From Alteromonas australica (GTDB taxonomy: Bacteria; Pseudomonadota; Gammaproteobacteria; Enterobacterales; Alteromonadaceae): a DNA stretch of 64,000 nt. This document shows positions 9,342-18,143 of the stretch, one piece after another. The notes below the pieces were generated by a model. That model was not told the DNA's origin. It did no database searches and was given only the letters and a program-made list of their open reading frames with translations. Location of the stretch: assembly GCF_000730385.1 (NCBI RefSeq), contig NZ_CP008849.1, positions 1,798,001 to 1,862,000 on the forward strand, in the 5' to 3' direction. The translations under genes and the position numbers were made by a program. Every line of letters starts with the position of its first letter. Within the stretch, counting starts at the first letter, position 1.

Positions 9342-9905
9342 ATGAATAAGAATTTTATTACCTCGCAATCGCTATTACAGGATTCCTTTCGCTTAGCGGC
9401 AAAGGTTTATGAGGACGGGTTTCGTCCCGACTTCATTATTGGTATTTGGCGTGGTGGGGCGCCAATTGGTATCGCGGTTCAAGAGTTCTTTGAATTTAAA
9501 GATACCCCTACTGATCATATTGCCGTTCGTACCTCTTCTTACTATGGCATTAATAAGCAATCGAAAGAAATCCGTGTTCACGGGTTACATTATTTGGTTG
9601 AAAACGCTAACGCCAACGATAAGCTATTAATTGTTGACGATGTGTTTGATTCTGGCCGCAGCGTAGATGCGCTTATAAAGCAAATTAACAAATTAATGCG
9701 CTTGAATATGCCCAAAGACATTCGTATTGCATGCCCGTGGTACAAGCCTCAAAATAACACCACTGACATAGTGCCAGATTACTATGTAAACGAAAGCGAT
9801 GAGTGGTTGGTGTTCCCTCACGAGATTGCAGGTTTATCTGAAGAAGAAATTCGTGAAGGTAAAGGCGAGCTGGCTGATGTTATGGATATTTTATTTAAAA
9901 AGTAG
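9342..9905 (+). CDS. Purine (hypoxanthine/xanthine-type) phosphoribosyltransferase
   Basis: Type I phosphoribosyltransferase of 187 residues, expected to convert a free purine base plus PRPP to the nucleotide in purine salvage. The PRPP loop LLIVDDVFDSGRS is at about residues 95-107. An upstream GIWRGGAPIG loop (residues 34-43) carries the PPi-binding turn. A flexible SSYYGI segment lies near residue 65. The C-terminal EWLVFPHE (about 160-167) is typical of the hood region of hypoxanthine/xanthine enzymes. It appears monocistronic: a promoter candidate at 9280-9308 and a strong terminator at 9957-9987 flank it. The exact base specificity cannot be read from the sequence. Confidence 0.85.
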   Translation: MNKNFITSQSLLQDSFRLAAKVYEDGFRPDFIIGIWRGGAPIGIAVQEFFEFKDTPTDHIAVRTSSYYGINKQSKEIRVHGLHYLVENANANDKLLIVDDVFDSGRSVDALIKQINKLMRLNMPKDIRIACPWYKPQNNTTDIVPDYYVNESDEWLVFPHEIAGLSEEEIREGKGELADVMDILFKK

Positions 9906-9956
9906 TCCGTACAAAACCAGCCTTAAACATGAAGTTTGCTGGTAAAGCCGAATCAC

Positions 9957-9987
9957 TAAAAACCGCTTTTATAAGCGGTTTTTTTAT
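9957..9987. terminator. Intrinsic terminator, A- and T-flanked, between convergent genes
   Basis: Stem AACCGCTT / AAGCGGTT with a TTAT-type loop, preceded by an A-run and followed by seven Ts. It can act in both directions. The T-run overlaps the stop codon of the CbiM-like permease gene (9984-9986). Confidence 0.9.
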
Positions 9988-10625
9988 TTGTCTAAATAAA
10001 ATTTATCTTGAAAAGTGTATACCCATTTGGGCTGGTAAATCACCAAAATAGTGATAGCCATGCCATTAATTAACGCTTCAGGAAATACGAGTAAGGGGGT
10101 GAGCAATAAATAATTATTGTAAATGGTGTCCCAGCTATACAGATTGTCGGCATAGTAATAGCCGCTTAGGGTGAGAATTTTAAGTGCGGTGGATAATGCC
10201 CCTGGAAAAAACGCGCACAAAAAAATGTAAACAAACAAATGTCTAGCAATGCGGTGAAACGTCAGCATAAGTACCAAGTAAGTGATACCTATGGGCAATA
10301 GCACGCCAAAAACGCCGTTTACACCGATACTTTGCCATGACCCATAGCCTGCGGCCGTTGCACCAACCAAGGTTAGGGTGGCGGTTATCACCGCGTAGCG
10401 AAAGCCCAGCATAAGGGTCACCGCACTCAACCCCAGAATATGCACGTTTAGCCCATCAAAAATACCTGCCCTAAACATCCACAACACGAAAAGGGTGGCA
10501 GCGGTGCCAAACACCAAATGTTGTTGGTGTTTGTCTTTTGATAAACCTATAAGCGAGATGTTCTTAATACTTATGGCAAGAACAAGGGCGTAAACGCCTA
10601 AACATACCCATTGAATTAACGTCAT
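9984..10625 (-). CDS. CbiM-like energy-coupling-factor permease (predicted membrane protein)
   Basis: A 213-residue polytopic membrane protein with about six hydrophobic segments, resembling the CbiM/COG3235 group. Supporting elements are a segment FDGLNVHILGLSAVTLMLGF (about 57-76), GVNGVFGVLLPIGITYLVL and FPEALINGMAITILVIY near the end. Classical CbiM proteins take up cobalt or nickel and carry an N-terminal Met-His metal site. That N-terminus is absent here, although the internal His of NVHILG is kept. No ATPase (CbiO) or CbiQ gene is adjacent, so it is an orphan S-component-like protein. The substrate is unknown. xthA starts a separate leftward unit just upstream. Confidence 0.7.
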   Translation of the reverse strand: MTLIQWVCLGVYALVLAISIKNISLIGLSKDKHQQHLVFGTAATLFVLWMFRAGIFDGLNVHILGLSAVTLMLGFRYAVITATLTLVGATAAGYGSWQSIGVNGVFGVLLPIGITYLVLMLTFHRIARHLFVYIFLCAFFPGALSTALKILTLSGYYYADNLYSWDTIYNNYLLLTPLLVFPEALINGMAITILVIYQPKWVYTFQDKFYLDK

Positions 10626-10654
10626 ATTCTGGTTCTTTGTTTAACCTATTGAAT

Positions 10655-11467
10655 TTACTCGCTAGTGTAGGTTGCCCAAATTGGCGCATGATCTGAGGGC
10701 TTTTCAATTCCTCTCAGTTCATAATCAATGCCCGCTTCAGACAAGTCAGCGTGCAAGCTTTGAGTGGCCAATATTAAATCAATACGTAAACCACGGTTAT
10801 CGTTAAAGCCTTTTGAGCGATAATCAAACCATGAGAACTTATCGTCTGTATCTGGGTTTAGGGTTCTAAAGCTGTCTTCAAAGCCCCAGTCTATTAGCGT
10901 GTTTAGCCATTGTCTTTCTTCAGGTAAGAAGCTGCATTTACCGGTACGTAGCCAACGCTTTTTGTTTTCTTCCCCAATGCCAATATCAAGGTCTGTGTGT
11001 GAAATATTCACATCTCCCATCACAATCACTTTTTCATCAGGGGTGTGGTAAGTATTCAAGTAATGCATTAAATCTTGATAAAACTTGCGCTTGGCTGGGT
11101 ATTTGGTTTCATGCTTTTCATTTTCACCCTGAGGGAAATACCCGTTTAGTATGGTAACCGGATCACCTTTATCGTCGGTGGTTTTTAAAATGATCATCCG
11201 TCTTTGGGCATCTTCTTCGTCAGTAGGAAAGCCTTTCTGGACAGACAAGGGTGCTTTTTTCGCTAAGAAGGCCACGCCGTAATGGCTTTTTTGACCGTGG
11301 AAAAACACCTGATATCCCATGGCTTCCACCGCTTCTACGGGAAATTGTTCGTCGTGAACCTTAATTTCCTGTAAACCTATTACGTCTGGCTGGTGGGTGT
11401 CTATTAATGCTTGCAACTGATGTAAGCGGGCTCTAATGCCATTGATATTAAAAGAGATAACCTTCAT
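10655..11467 (-). CDS. xthA: Exodeoxyribonuclease III / AP endonuclease
   Basis: Mg-dependent AP endonuclease and 3' phosphatase/exonuclease of base-excision repair, 270 residues against 268 in E. coli. All conserved blocks are present: FNINGIRAR (6-14), LQEIK with the metal-binding Glu (about 34), [21 protein letters not shown] (catalytic Asp-Asn, about 151-163), [21 protein letters not shown] and SDHAPIW with the catalytic His near residue 259. The start ATG at 11467 gives [12 protein letters not shown], identical in layout to the family. It is followed 30 nt later by the CbiM-like gene. Confidence 0.97.
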   Translation of the reverse strand: MKVISFNINGIRARLHQLQALIDTHQPDVIGLQEIKVHDEQFPVEAVEAMGYQVFFHGQKSHYGVAFLAKKAPLSVQKGFPTDEEDAQRRMIILKTTDDKGDPVTILNGYFPQGENEKHETKYPAKRKFYQDLMHYLNTYHTPDEKVIVMGDVNISHTDLDIGIGEENKKRWLRTGKCSFLPEERQWLNTLIDWGFEDSFRTLNPDTDDKFSWFDYRSKGFNDNRGLRIDLILATQSLHADLSEAGIDYELRGIEKPSDHAPIWATYTSE

Positions 11468-11521
11468 TTTACTTCTATTCCCATGGAAATTTTTTGTATT
11501 CTATCAAATTATTGCGCTGAA

Positions 11522-12205
11522 TTAACCGCAATACTCGTGGGGGAGCGGTTGTAAAGAAGCTTGATTCCCTAATGCTATTAAATGCGCAAACCATTGGTTT
11601 GCATCATCCACTACCCATGAAGAAAATTGCGCTTCGGTAACGCCTAATGTTTGGCAAAGCGGCGCAATACGGTTGTCGATATGAGCTTTAAAGGCCACCC
11701 AATGCTTGGCTTTACTGGCCATTTCGCCATAGTAATGGACAGGTAACGCAGGGCTTATTCGCTCGTTTCGATTTTGTATTCGGCGAACAAGCATATTTGC
11801 GCCCATTGAAGAGCCTAACCAAACATACATGGCAGCAATAACAGAAGAAATACTGTGGGTAAATGGGGCTTCGGTAATGGCAGCGTTCTCACGGTTTTTT
11901 TCCCGTTGCGGGGCATATTGCGCTAAGGCTTGTCGATCTGTTTTAAGCGACGCTAACACCTGAGAGGAGCCTAAAAAAGGCAGCATGCTGTCTATATTTA
12001 GGGCGCGTAAGCCGGCGCTGTTTGGTTGAGAGGTTAAATAAGCCGTGACATCTTCATGAAACTGACACATGGTTTGCAATACGGCACTGTATTGAATGAC
12101 GTCAATGGAATTAGACCGGTGAAACGAAGAAAAAGGCGCGGTGTTTTCCAATTCACGATGGCGTTCAGCCGTTTTTGTTTTTAATTCAGTAAATAATGTG
12201 TGCAT
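11522..12205 (-). CDS. Biliverdin-producing heme oxygenase (bacterial HemO/BphO type)
   Basis: A 227-residue helical protein matching the bacterial heme-oxygenase family, which opens heme to biliverdin, CO and iron. The proximal-His region is AERHRELE (about 14-21). The conserved distal helix appears as AAMYVWLGSSMGANMLVRRI (about 123-142), which corresponds to the Gly-rich helix over the heme. The partner genes usual for BphO (bacteriophytochrome) or for HemO (heme-uptake receptor) are not next to it. Downstream on the same strand is xthA at 54 nt. The ribosome-binding site is weak. The role could be iron release from heme or chromophore supply to a phytochrome elsewhere; neither is shown here. 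Confidence 0.8.
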   Translation of the reverse strand: MHTLFTELKTKTAERHRELENTAPFSSFHRSNSIDVIQYSAVLQTMCQFHEDVTAYLTSQPNSAGLRALNIDSMLPFLGSSQVLASLKTDRQALAQYAPQREKNRENAAITEAPFTHSISSVIAAMYVWLGSSMGANMLVRRIQNRNERISPALPVHYYGEMASKAKHWVAFKAHIDNRIAPLCQTLGVTEAQFSSWVVDDANQWFAHLIALGNQASLQPLPHEYCG

Positions 12206-12356
12206 ATAAAAGATTAATTATGTGAAGGCATGCTGATGGCGTTAATAACGGCATGGATGGTTTCCATGCTTCGCGAATAAATGTGTCCTGTTGAAGCATT
12301 TAGCATAGTAACAAGAAGGTTCCATTGAACCTAGTTTATTCTTTATGGCTTAGAGA

Positions 12357-12384
12357 TTGCGTAGCCATAGTTACAGGGTATACT
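12357..12384 (+). promoter_or_regulatory. Candidate sigma-70 promoter for the DUF2750 gene
   Basis: TTGCGT (12357-12362), a 16-nt spacer and TATACT (12379-12384). It overlaps the first codons of the longer TTG-initiated reading, so transcription would start near 12391 and support the GTG start at 12417. A small inverted repeat, GCATGGA/TCCATGC at 12251-12269, lies upstream in the divergent region. Confidence 0.5.
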
Positions 12385-12416
12385 TGCCGCTTTTAATTGC
12401 CACGAAGGTCGCCAAC

Positions 12417-12809
12417 GTGTTCCCCGATACTTTAACCAAAACCCTGAACGACGCTACGCTTGCTCAAGCAAAATCCCTATCTGCAGAAGACCGTCAAATG
12501 CTGGTGGTTACCTACGTACCAAAAGCAAAAGAAGTGTGGCTGGTTAAGGGGCAAGACGGTTTTGTGATGCTTGAGGATGACAATGAAGTACGCTTGCCTT
12601 TGTTTCCTCATGTGGATTTAGCACAAGATTGGGTCAATGAAAACGGCCTTGATAGCGAGTGTGTTGCCGTGGCCCTTGATGAGTTTACCCAAACGTGGTT
12701 GCCGGGACTGGCAAAAAATGGTGTGGAATTGGTGATGTTTCCCACGAAAAGTGATGAGCAGAATTTGGTGATGAGCGCCGACGATCTTGCCGCAGAATTG
12801 GCAAGCTAG
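12417..12809 (+). CDS. DUF2750 domain protein
   Basis: Small soluble acidic protein of 130 residues. It matches the DUF2750 pattern: WLVKGQDGFVMLED, then LPLFPHVDLAQDWV, then VALDEFTQTWLPGLAKNGVELVMFPT and a C-terminal SADDLAAEL. The function of the family is unknown. I choose GTG 12417 because GAAGG lies 8 nt upstream and a promoter candidate overlaps the longer TTG start at 12357. The SufE-family gene follows after 48 nt on the same strand, so the two may be cotranscribed. It is divergent from the heme oxygenase gene. Confidence 0.75.
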   Translation: MFPDTLTKTLNDATLAQAKSLSAEDRQMLVVTYVPKAKEVWLVKGQDGFVMLEDDNEVRLPLFPHVDLAQDWVNENGLDSECVAVALDEFTQTWLPGLAKNGVELVMFPTKSDEQNLVMSADDLAAELAS

Positions 12810-12857
12810 CTCGGTTGTTGATGGTTTAGTGTAGGCAAGAAGGTAAATTTATACGTT

Positions 12858-13301
12858 ATGTGTAGCAGTCAATTCCCATCGGACCCATTACCTATTGCGC
12901 AATCGGTCGCCAGTGCGAAAGGTTGGGATGGGGCTACGCGGGCAATGATGCTGGCAGCGAAGCAGTTGCCTATTTTGCCCGAAGCTTTGCGCACCGCACA
13001 GCATTATGTGCCAGGGTGCGACAGCGACGTATGGTTAGGTGAAGTGACATCAGATGCGTCGGCGTCAATGCAGGAAGAAACACACACCAATATCCCTACT
13101 ACGCTGGCCGCTTATTCACCCAGTAAAATTATTCGTGGCGTGCTGGCAGTATTGCTGGAAAAAGCGAATCAGCTAAGTGCTGAACAAAGACGGGCGTTTG
13201 ATTTTCATCAGTATTTACGTGAAAACAATCTAGAACGCCACTTAAGTCAGTCGCGAGCGAACGGGATCAATGCGGTGCTGGCAAGATTATCTGCGCTTTA
13301 G
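12858..13301 (+). CDS. SufE/CsdE-family sulfur acceptor protein
   Basis: A 147-residue protein of the SufE family, which accepts sulfane sulfur on a conserved Cys from a cysteine desulfurase (SufS or CsdA) for Fe-S or other thio-cofactor assembly. The active Cys is in VPGCDSDVWLG (about residue 53). The family core continues with SKIIRGVLAVLLEKAN (about 92-107), AFDFHQYL and LSQSRANGINAVL near the C-terminus. The partner desulfurase gene is not adjacent, which fits csdE- or sufE-like genes that stand apart. Its own terminator lies at 13324-13344. I cannot separate SufE from CsdE. Confidence 0.88.
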   Translation: MCSSQFPSDPLPIAQSVASAKGWDGATRAMMLAAKQLPILPEALRTAQHYVPGCDSDVWLGEVTSDASASMQEETHTNIPTTLAAYSPSKIIRGVLAVLLEKANQLSAEQRRAFDFHQYLRENNLERHLSQSRANGINAVLARLSAL

Positions 13302-13323
13302 TAAAAGGCAAAAAGCAAGAGGC

Positions 13324-13344
13324 AAACCGCTACACGCGGTTTTT
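13324..13344 (+). terminator. Intrinsic terminator after the SufE-family gene
   Basis: Stem AAACCGC/GCGGTTT with a TACAC loop and a short T-run. It overlaps the last codons of the convergent glycosyltransferase gene (stop at 13330-13332). Confidence 0.65.
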
Positions 13345-14613
13345 CGCTTCTATCCACTGCGACATGTATTTGCTGGCATTCAGCGATTGCTGCCATAGCA
13401 AGCCATGGAAAAATAAGGAGTCACGGTGGGCAGCAAGGCGCTGATGCAAGTTTTCCACGTGGTTTATAAATGCTGATGGCTGCACGTCTTTCTGGTAGCT
13501 AGAAAGCAGCGCTTGGCCTTTTTCCACTGCGGCCTGCCATTGGTCTTGATGATGATACAGGGCTGCTATAGCGTTGATCCACGGCTGTATTTGACTGTCC
13601 TTTTCACAGGGAGTGGGTAATAGCGCGCCACCCCACAGAGGGTTATGCTCGTCAGACTCGTTGGGGTCAAAAGACGGCAACAGCCCCTCAGCCCCCATGT
13701 CGGTGGTAAGGGTAGGGGTATTGCAGCGCATGGCATCTAACAACTTTCCTTTAATGCCCGCACCAAAGCGTATGGGGGCAAGCAGCAAGCGCGCCTGGGC
13801 AATAACGTTATCGGCATCTTCGGCCCATCCTTCCACATAAAACCCTTGCTTGGGATTATGCAGTTGGGTGGCCTTTTTCGGTGGGTATGCGCCATACACT
13901 TTCATGTTTACCGAAGGAAATGCTTTTCGTATAGCCGGCCACATGGCTTTAAGTTGTAAAACAGCATCCCAATTAGGGGCGTGGCGAAAGTTACCAATGG
14001 TCACGAGATCTTGCCTTTCCTCAAACGAGGGAGGGCTTTCTAGCGGTTTGCCTGCATCTAGCGGAAAATAATACAGTTGAGATTCGGGCACACGGTAAAC
14101 ATGTGTAAGCAGTTGGTATTCGGCGCTTGAGATGACCAGTGTGATATCACTACGTAATATGGCGCCTATCTCGCGCTGAGCGAGTGCAGTATTTAAGTGC
14201 GCCTTAGTCGCGTCGTTTTCCCGCTTCACCGCTTCAAAGCGTGCATGCCGTAAACTATGTAAGTCTTCAGTATTAAGAATGTGCAAGGCGTCTGGGCAGG
14301 TTTCTTTAACCCGCCATGCAAATTGCTCTTGTGTCATGTATCTATCGAACACCACTACCTGGGGTGCAAATTGCAAAAGTTGCTGGTTAAAGCTACTGCA
14401 GTTCAGTGCTACCGTTTCACAGTTAACCCCCAACGCGGTTAAATCTGCTTTATGTACACTGTCTGTGGCGGCTGTCACAAAAGTTACCGTATGCCCCTTG
14501 GCCACGAAGCTACGAATAAGGGAAAGCATGTTTTTCCCCGCCGCCGAAGAATTAGGTTCGGGCCATACATAGCCTATTACAAGAATATTAAGCAGTTTAT
14601 CTAACACAAGCAT
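13330..14613 (-). CDS. Glycosyltransferase, family 4-like
   Basis: A 427-residue GT-B glycosyltransferase. The N-terminal domain begins LNILVIGYVWPEPNSSAAGK (about 8-27), a typical acceptor-domain opening. The C-terminal domain contains LVTIGNFRHAPNWDAV (about 203-218), then FYVEGWAEDADNVIAQARLLLAPIRFGAGIKGKLLDAM, with the Gly-rich nucleotide-sugar loop and the conserved GAEGL at about 307-311. It stands alone rather than in a polysaccharide cluster, so donor and acceptor are unknown. It is convergent with the SufE-family gene and divergent from the HDOD gene. No membrane segment or signal is seen, so it should work at the cytoplasmic face. Confidence 0.85.
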   Translation of the reverse strand: MLVLDKLLNILVIGYVWPEPNSSAAGKNMLSLIRSFVAKGHTVTFVTAATDSVHKADLTALGVNCETVALNCSSFNQQLLQFAPQVVVFDRYMTQEQFAWRVKETCPDALHILNTEDLHSLRHARFEAVKRENDATKAHLNTALAQREIGAILRSDITLVISSAEYQLLTHVYRVPESQLYYFPLDAGKPLESPPSFEERQDLVTIGNFRHAPNWDAVLQLKAMWPAIRKAFPSVNMKVYGAYPPKKATQLHNPKQGFYVEGWAEDADNVIAQARLLLAPIRFGAGIKGKLLDAMRCNTPTLTTDMGAEGLLPSFDPNESDEHNPLWGGALLPTPCEKDSQIQPWINAIAALYHHQDQWQAAVEKGQALLSSYQKDVQPSAFINHVENLHQRLAAHRDSLFFHGLLWQQSLNASKYMSQWIEAKNRV

Positions 14614-14791
14614 TTAGTTTTACGTAATAAAAGCGCAAATTTTAGCATGGTGAAGCCGAAAGGCTGTAACATATTCTTCCTAGTCTAAACTCGAAAAATC
14701 CAGCGCAATGTACTAAAGATTGATTGAGCCTTTTAATAATGGCGTCTAATCTAACTATAAATAACCGTCCTTACTTGGAGCTAACACCGAC

Positions 14792-15637
14792 ATGAACATT
14801 TCAGAAATGACGGAAAAAGCGAACGATTTGTTTGTGCTGCCGGAATCGGTAACACGTCTAAAAGCGTGTATGGACGATCAGGCTTCCAGCATTGATGATA
14901 TTTCAGAAATTATTGCCTATGACCCTGCGCTTACCACGCAATTGCTTCGGGTGTCGAACTCCGCGCTTTATCGTTTTCCCAATCGAATTGATACCGTCAC
15001 TAAAGCCATTCAGGTGGTGGGCACGCGGTCTACCTACGACCTTGCGTTAGCTTACGGTGTGAGTCACGCATTCAAAGATATTGATAGTCAAATAATTGAT
15101 TTGGATAAATTTTGGGAGCAAAGTGTGTCGTGTGGCTTGTTGGCTAAGTATTTCACTGACGTCAGAAATATTCGAGAGCCTGAGCGACTGTTCGTTGCTG
15201 GCCTTTTGCACAATATTGGTGAGCTTGTGGCGGTTACCTTCAACCCCGATGGCGTGAAAAAATGCCAACGGTTTACTGCTCAAGTGTCTCCAGTAGAGTT
15301 ACAACGAGCGGTGTTTGGGTTTACTTACACCGAGTTAAGTGCGTCGCTTATTAAGGCTTGGTCGCTGCCTGAGACTATTTATCAACCCATTTCCATGATG
15401 AACAAAACAGAGACCCCCTCTAGCGATGTGGAAACCTGTATTTTGCAGCTATCTTACGTTTTAGCGCTTGATAACGTTAACCCGGAAATTTACCCCAGTT
15501 ATAACAATTTAGAACCACACCTACCGCAACAGCTAGCCTTAGACGACAATGATCTGGAAGATGCGCTAGATATTACGAACTTACAATGCGTGTCGGTTAT
15601 TTCGCTGTTTAACCCCAGTGCGTTTATGTTGTATTAA
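14792..15637 (+). CDS. HDOD domain signalling protein
   Basis: A 281-residue single-domain HDOD protein. The HDOD fold is an HD-like helical domain without the full metal site. Residues about 14-210 show the pattern: LPESVTRLKACMDDQASSIDDISEIIAYDPALTTQLLRVSNSALYRF, then AIQVVGTRSTYDLALAYGV and LFVAGLLHNIGELV. The HN in LLHNIGEL replaces the HD dyad, so no phosphohydrolase activity is expected. The start has GGAG 14 nt upstream. Such proteins often act in motility, stress or c-di-GMP networks; the target is not evident. A symmetric hairpin follows the stop. Confidence 0.85.
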   Translation: MNISEMTEKANDLFVLPESVTRLKACMDDQASSIDDISEIIAYDPALTTQLLRVSNSALYRFPNRIDTVTKAIQVVGTRSTYDLALAYGVSHAFKDIDSQIIDLDKFWEQSVSCGLLAKYFTDVRNIREPERLFVAGLLHNIGELVAVTFNPDGVKKCQRFTAQVSPVELQRAVFGFTYTELSASLIKAWSLPETIYQPISMMNKTETPSSDVETCILQLSYVLALDNVNPEIYPSYNNLEPHLPQQLALDDNDLEDALDITNLQCVSVISLFNPSAFMLY

Positions 15638-15666
15638 GGCTACGCTCACAAACGGTTGTAGCCTTA
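15635..15666. terminator. Symmetric hairpin between convergent genes, possible terminator
   Basis: Perfect 9-bp stem TAAGGCTAC/GTAGCCTTA with a 14-nt loop, beginning in the stop codon of the HDOD gene. There is no good T-run on either side, so termination is only probable. Confidence 0.45.
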
Positions 15667-15693
15667 TTGAACAAGCAACGTTGCTGGCGTTAC

Positions 15694-16509
15694 CTAGTCG
15701 AAAACCGCCACGGTTTGTCTGCTAATAGCAATGACTTCGTTATGTTTATCCCAAATGGTAGCTTCGGTGTGACCGTATCCATCTGCGGCTTGTCGCGTAT
15801 GCGCTTTATACGCAAACCAGTCGGTGGGTGACACTGGCTTATGCGGGTGAATAAACTCAATATTCCAGCTGACGGTACTTGCCGGAGCAGGGAATTTCAT
15901 CATCTGTAGCAGAGTAGGCGGCCAAGCATCAATAAGGGTGATGATGTGAGCATCGTTAATGCTAGCAGGTGGCTGCTTAAAGCGCATAAAGCCATGGTAT
16001 ATGCTGTCTTTTTTACGTGTGAAAGGAATACCGCCAGCGTCGATGGCTAAGTCAAAATGACGCAGAAATTTAGGGGTTACCTTGGGTATCTGGGGAATAA
16101 ACTTGGCTTTGGTGGGTTCAGGCATGCCGTGAATTTCGGTATTTTCTACCCGTATGCCCGATTTTCTACCAATACCAAAACAGGCTTGCACGAAAATACA
16201 ACTTTTTCCCTGTTGCGTGGCGTGAGCAATAAACTGAGAGACATTTTTGCCTTCTCTTAATTTTGTAACTTCAATGGAAAAAGGTTCATCTAACGATAAC
16301 GGCCCAACGAAGTTAGTGGTGAAAGAACGCAAAACGCGACTTTCTTCAACCTGTTGCCTTATTGCACTGTACAGCATACCTGCGGTTATGCCACCAAACG
16401 CAGTGCGTCCTTGCCCCCAATTTTTGGGAATAATAAGATTATCTACTTTCCAGCTATTGTCTGAAACCGCATCTAATGCAGGTAACGTTAAAAGTGAATC
16501 TACTGTCAT
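15694..16509 (-). CDS. Acyl-CoA thioesterase, TesB-like double hotdog
   Basis: A 271-residue protein with two hotdog halves, of the TesB-like thioesterase group that hydrolyses acyl-CoA to free acid and CoA. The first half has WGQGRTAFGGITAGMLYSAI (about 31-50), the usual hotdog helix with its Gly-rich start. The strand pattern FSIEVTKLREGKNVSQFIAHATQQGKSCIFVQACFG follows. The second half contains ITLIDAWPPTLLQMMKFPAPASTVSWNIEFIHP with the conserved Asp, and ends with HTEATIWDKHNEVIAISRQTVAVF. It stands alone, divergent from an MFS transporter. Chain-length preference is unknown. Confidence 0.85.
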   Translation of the reverse strand: MTVDSLLTLPALDAVSDNSWKVDNLIIPKNWGQGRTAFGGITAGMLYSAIRQQVEESRVLRSFTTNFVGPLSLDEPFSIEVTKLREGKNVSQFIAHATQQGKSCIFVQACFGIGRKSGIRVENTEIHGMPEPTKAKFIPQIPKVTPKFLRHFDLAIDAGGIPFTRKKDSIYHGFMRFKQPPASINDAHIITLIDAWPPTLLQMMKFPAPASTVSWNIEFIHPHKPVSPTDWFAYKAHTRQAADGYGHTEATIWDKHNEVIAISRQTVAVFD

Positions 16510-16681
16510 TGTAATCCATCTGGTCTGATCAGTTAGGGTGTCATCATCCTACATCAAGCGGCAGTGAACAGAAAGTCTGACTCAACATTTCTTCTTATGT
16601 TAACAAATAACTAACAATTAGTTGCCACTTAATTAACTAGGTGCGTAGACTAGCCGTTCAACCTATTTAAAAGGGAATGGT

Positions 16682-18028
16682 ATGGCTTTAACTCATGCTC
16701 ACGGGCTTCCAGCTAACGAGAATGCAGCACCTTCGCGGCGGTATCGCAATTATGTCCTCTTTGTACTTACCTTAGTGTATGCCTTTAACTTTATTGATAG
16801 GCAAATTATCGGCATTTTATCCCCGTTCATCAAGGCCGACTTGGGCCTTGACGATGCGCAGTTAGGCTGGCTAAAAGGGATTTATTTTGCGCTGCTTTAT
16901 ACTGTGATGGGTATCCCAATCGCATGGCTGGCAGACCGATACAGTCGCGTGAATATTATTGCTATTTCGTTAACCTTATGGAGTGGTTTCACCGCGGCAT
17001 CTGGGTTAGCAGCTAACTACGTACAACTCGCCGTGGCGCGAATTGGTGTGGGCATAGGCGAAGCGGGTGGAAGCCCTCCTTCACACAGCATTATTTCTGA
17101 CCTGTTTCCAAAAGAGAAGCGGGCGGGTGCGTTAGCTATTTATTCGCTTGGTATTCCTTTCGGTGTGATGTTAGCGTTTTTTGCCTCTGCATTCTTTTTG
17201 CAGGGAGGAACCGCCGATTGGCGAACGGTGATGTACAGTGTGGGCATTCCCGGTGTGCTATTGGCCTTGCTTTTAAAATTTACCGTTAAAGAACCGGTGA
17301 GAACCCAATCTCAGCCTCAGTCTGAATCTCAGGCTTCTCACGCGCCAACAGCGCAAAAAGCCAGTGTGACCGCGTCGCTAAAAACCTTGTTGAAAGTGCC
17401 TACATGGTGGGGCATGGCACTGGGGATTTCCTTTGGCTCCTTCGGTAACTATGCTATCTCCACTTGGGTAATAGACTATTACGTCAGGGCGTTTGCTGGG
17501 CTGGATATTACGCAATTACTCATTGTGTTTGGCATTATAAACGGCACCGCATACGCCGCTGGCGTTTGGTTAGGGGGTTATGTGGCCGACAAATGGGGCA
17601 AGAAAAACAAAAAAGCGTATGCGTTATTGCCGGCTATCGCATTAATTATTGGCGTGCCCGCCTTTTACTTTTCGTTGCAAGTACAAGATTTGTGGTTGTC
17701 TGTGGGGTTAATGGGCTTTTTATTGTTTACCAGCGGTTCGTACTTAGGACCAAGCTTCGCAATGGCACAAACTCTAGCACCGCTTAATGTGCGCGCTATG
17801 TCTACCGCATTATTTTTCTTTGTACTTAATATTATTGCATTAGGTGGTGGCCCTACGTTAACCGGTGTTATTAGTCAGGCCTTGGTTCCTTCATTAGGTG
17901 AAACGGAAGCATTGCGCACAGCGCTCTTGTATCTGTTAATTCCTTATGGGCTGTCTATTATGGTGTTCTTATGGACAAGCACCAAGATAGTCAAAGATTG
18001 GGAGATGGCAGAGCGTCGGGGCCTGTAG
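16682..18028 (+). CDS. MFS transporter, spinster-like
   Basis: A 448-residue major facilitator with about 12 membrane helices. The N-half has NFIDRQIIGILSPFIKADLGL and the A-motif-like IAWLADRYSR (about 80-89), then VGIGEAGGSPPSHSIISDLFPKEKRAGALAIYSLGIPFG, which is the spinster-type signature. A polar Ser/Gln-rich loop (about 216-240) separates the two halves. The second A-like motif is GGYVADKWGKKNKKAY. The group moves lipids, sugars or organic acids in different bacteria, and no substrate can be assigned. The start has AAGGG upstream. A strong terminator follows. Confidence 0.88.
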   Translation: MALTHAHGLPANENAAPSRRYRNYVLFVLTLVYAFNFIDRQIIGILSPFIKADLGLDDAQLGWLKGIYFALLYTVMGIPIAWLADRYSRVNIIAISLTLWSGFTAASGLAANYVQLAVARIGVGIGEAGGSPPSHSIISDLFPKEKRAGALAIYSLGIPFGVMLAFFASAFFLQGGTADWRTVMYSVGIPGVLLALLLKFTVKEPVRTQSQPQSESQASHAPTAQKASVTASLKTLLKVPTWWGMALGISFGSFGNYAISTWVIDYYVRAFAGLDITQLLIVFGIINGTAYAAGVWLGGYVADKWGKKNKKAYALLPAIALIIGVPAFYFSLQVQDLWLSVGLMGFLLFTSGSYLGPSFAMAQTLAPLNVRAMSTALFFFVLNIIALGGGPTLTGVISQALVPSLGETEALRTALLYLLIPYGLSIMVFLWTSTKIVKDWEMAERRGL

Positions 18029-18040
18029 TAGACTCTGTAC

Positions 18041-18084
18041 CCTTATTAGGTGCTTAATCGCTAAGTACCTAATAAGGTTTTTTT
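18041..18084 (+). terminator. Strong intrinsic terminator after the MFS gene
   Basis: A long stem, CCTTATTAGGTGCTTA pairing with TAAGTACCTAATAAGG with one mismatch, followed by seven Ts. Confidence 0.92.
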
Positions 18085-18143
18085 AGGTTAACGCCATCGG
18101 TTTTTAATGCTATTAGCAGTACGTCAGTGAAAGGAGCATATCA

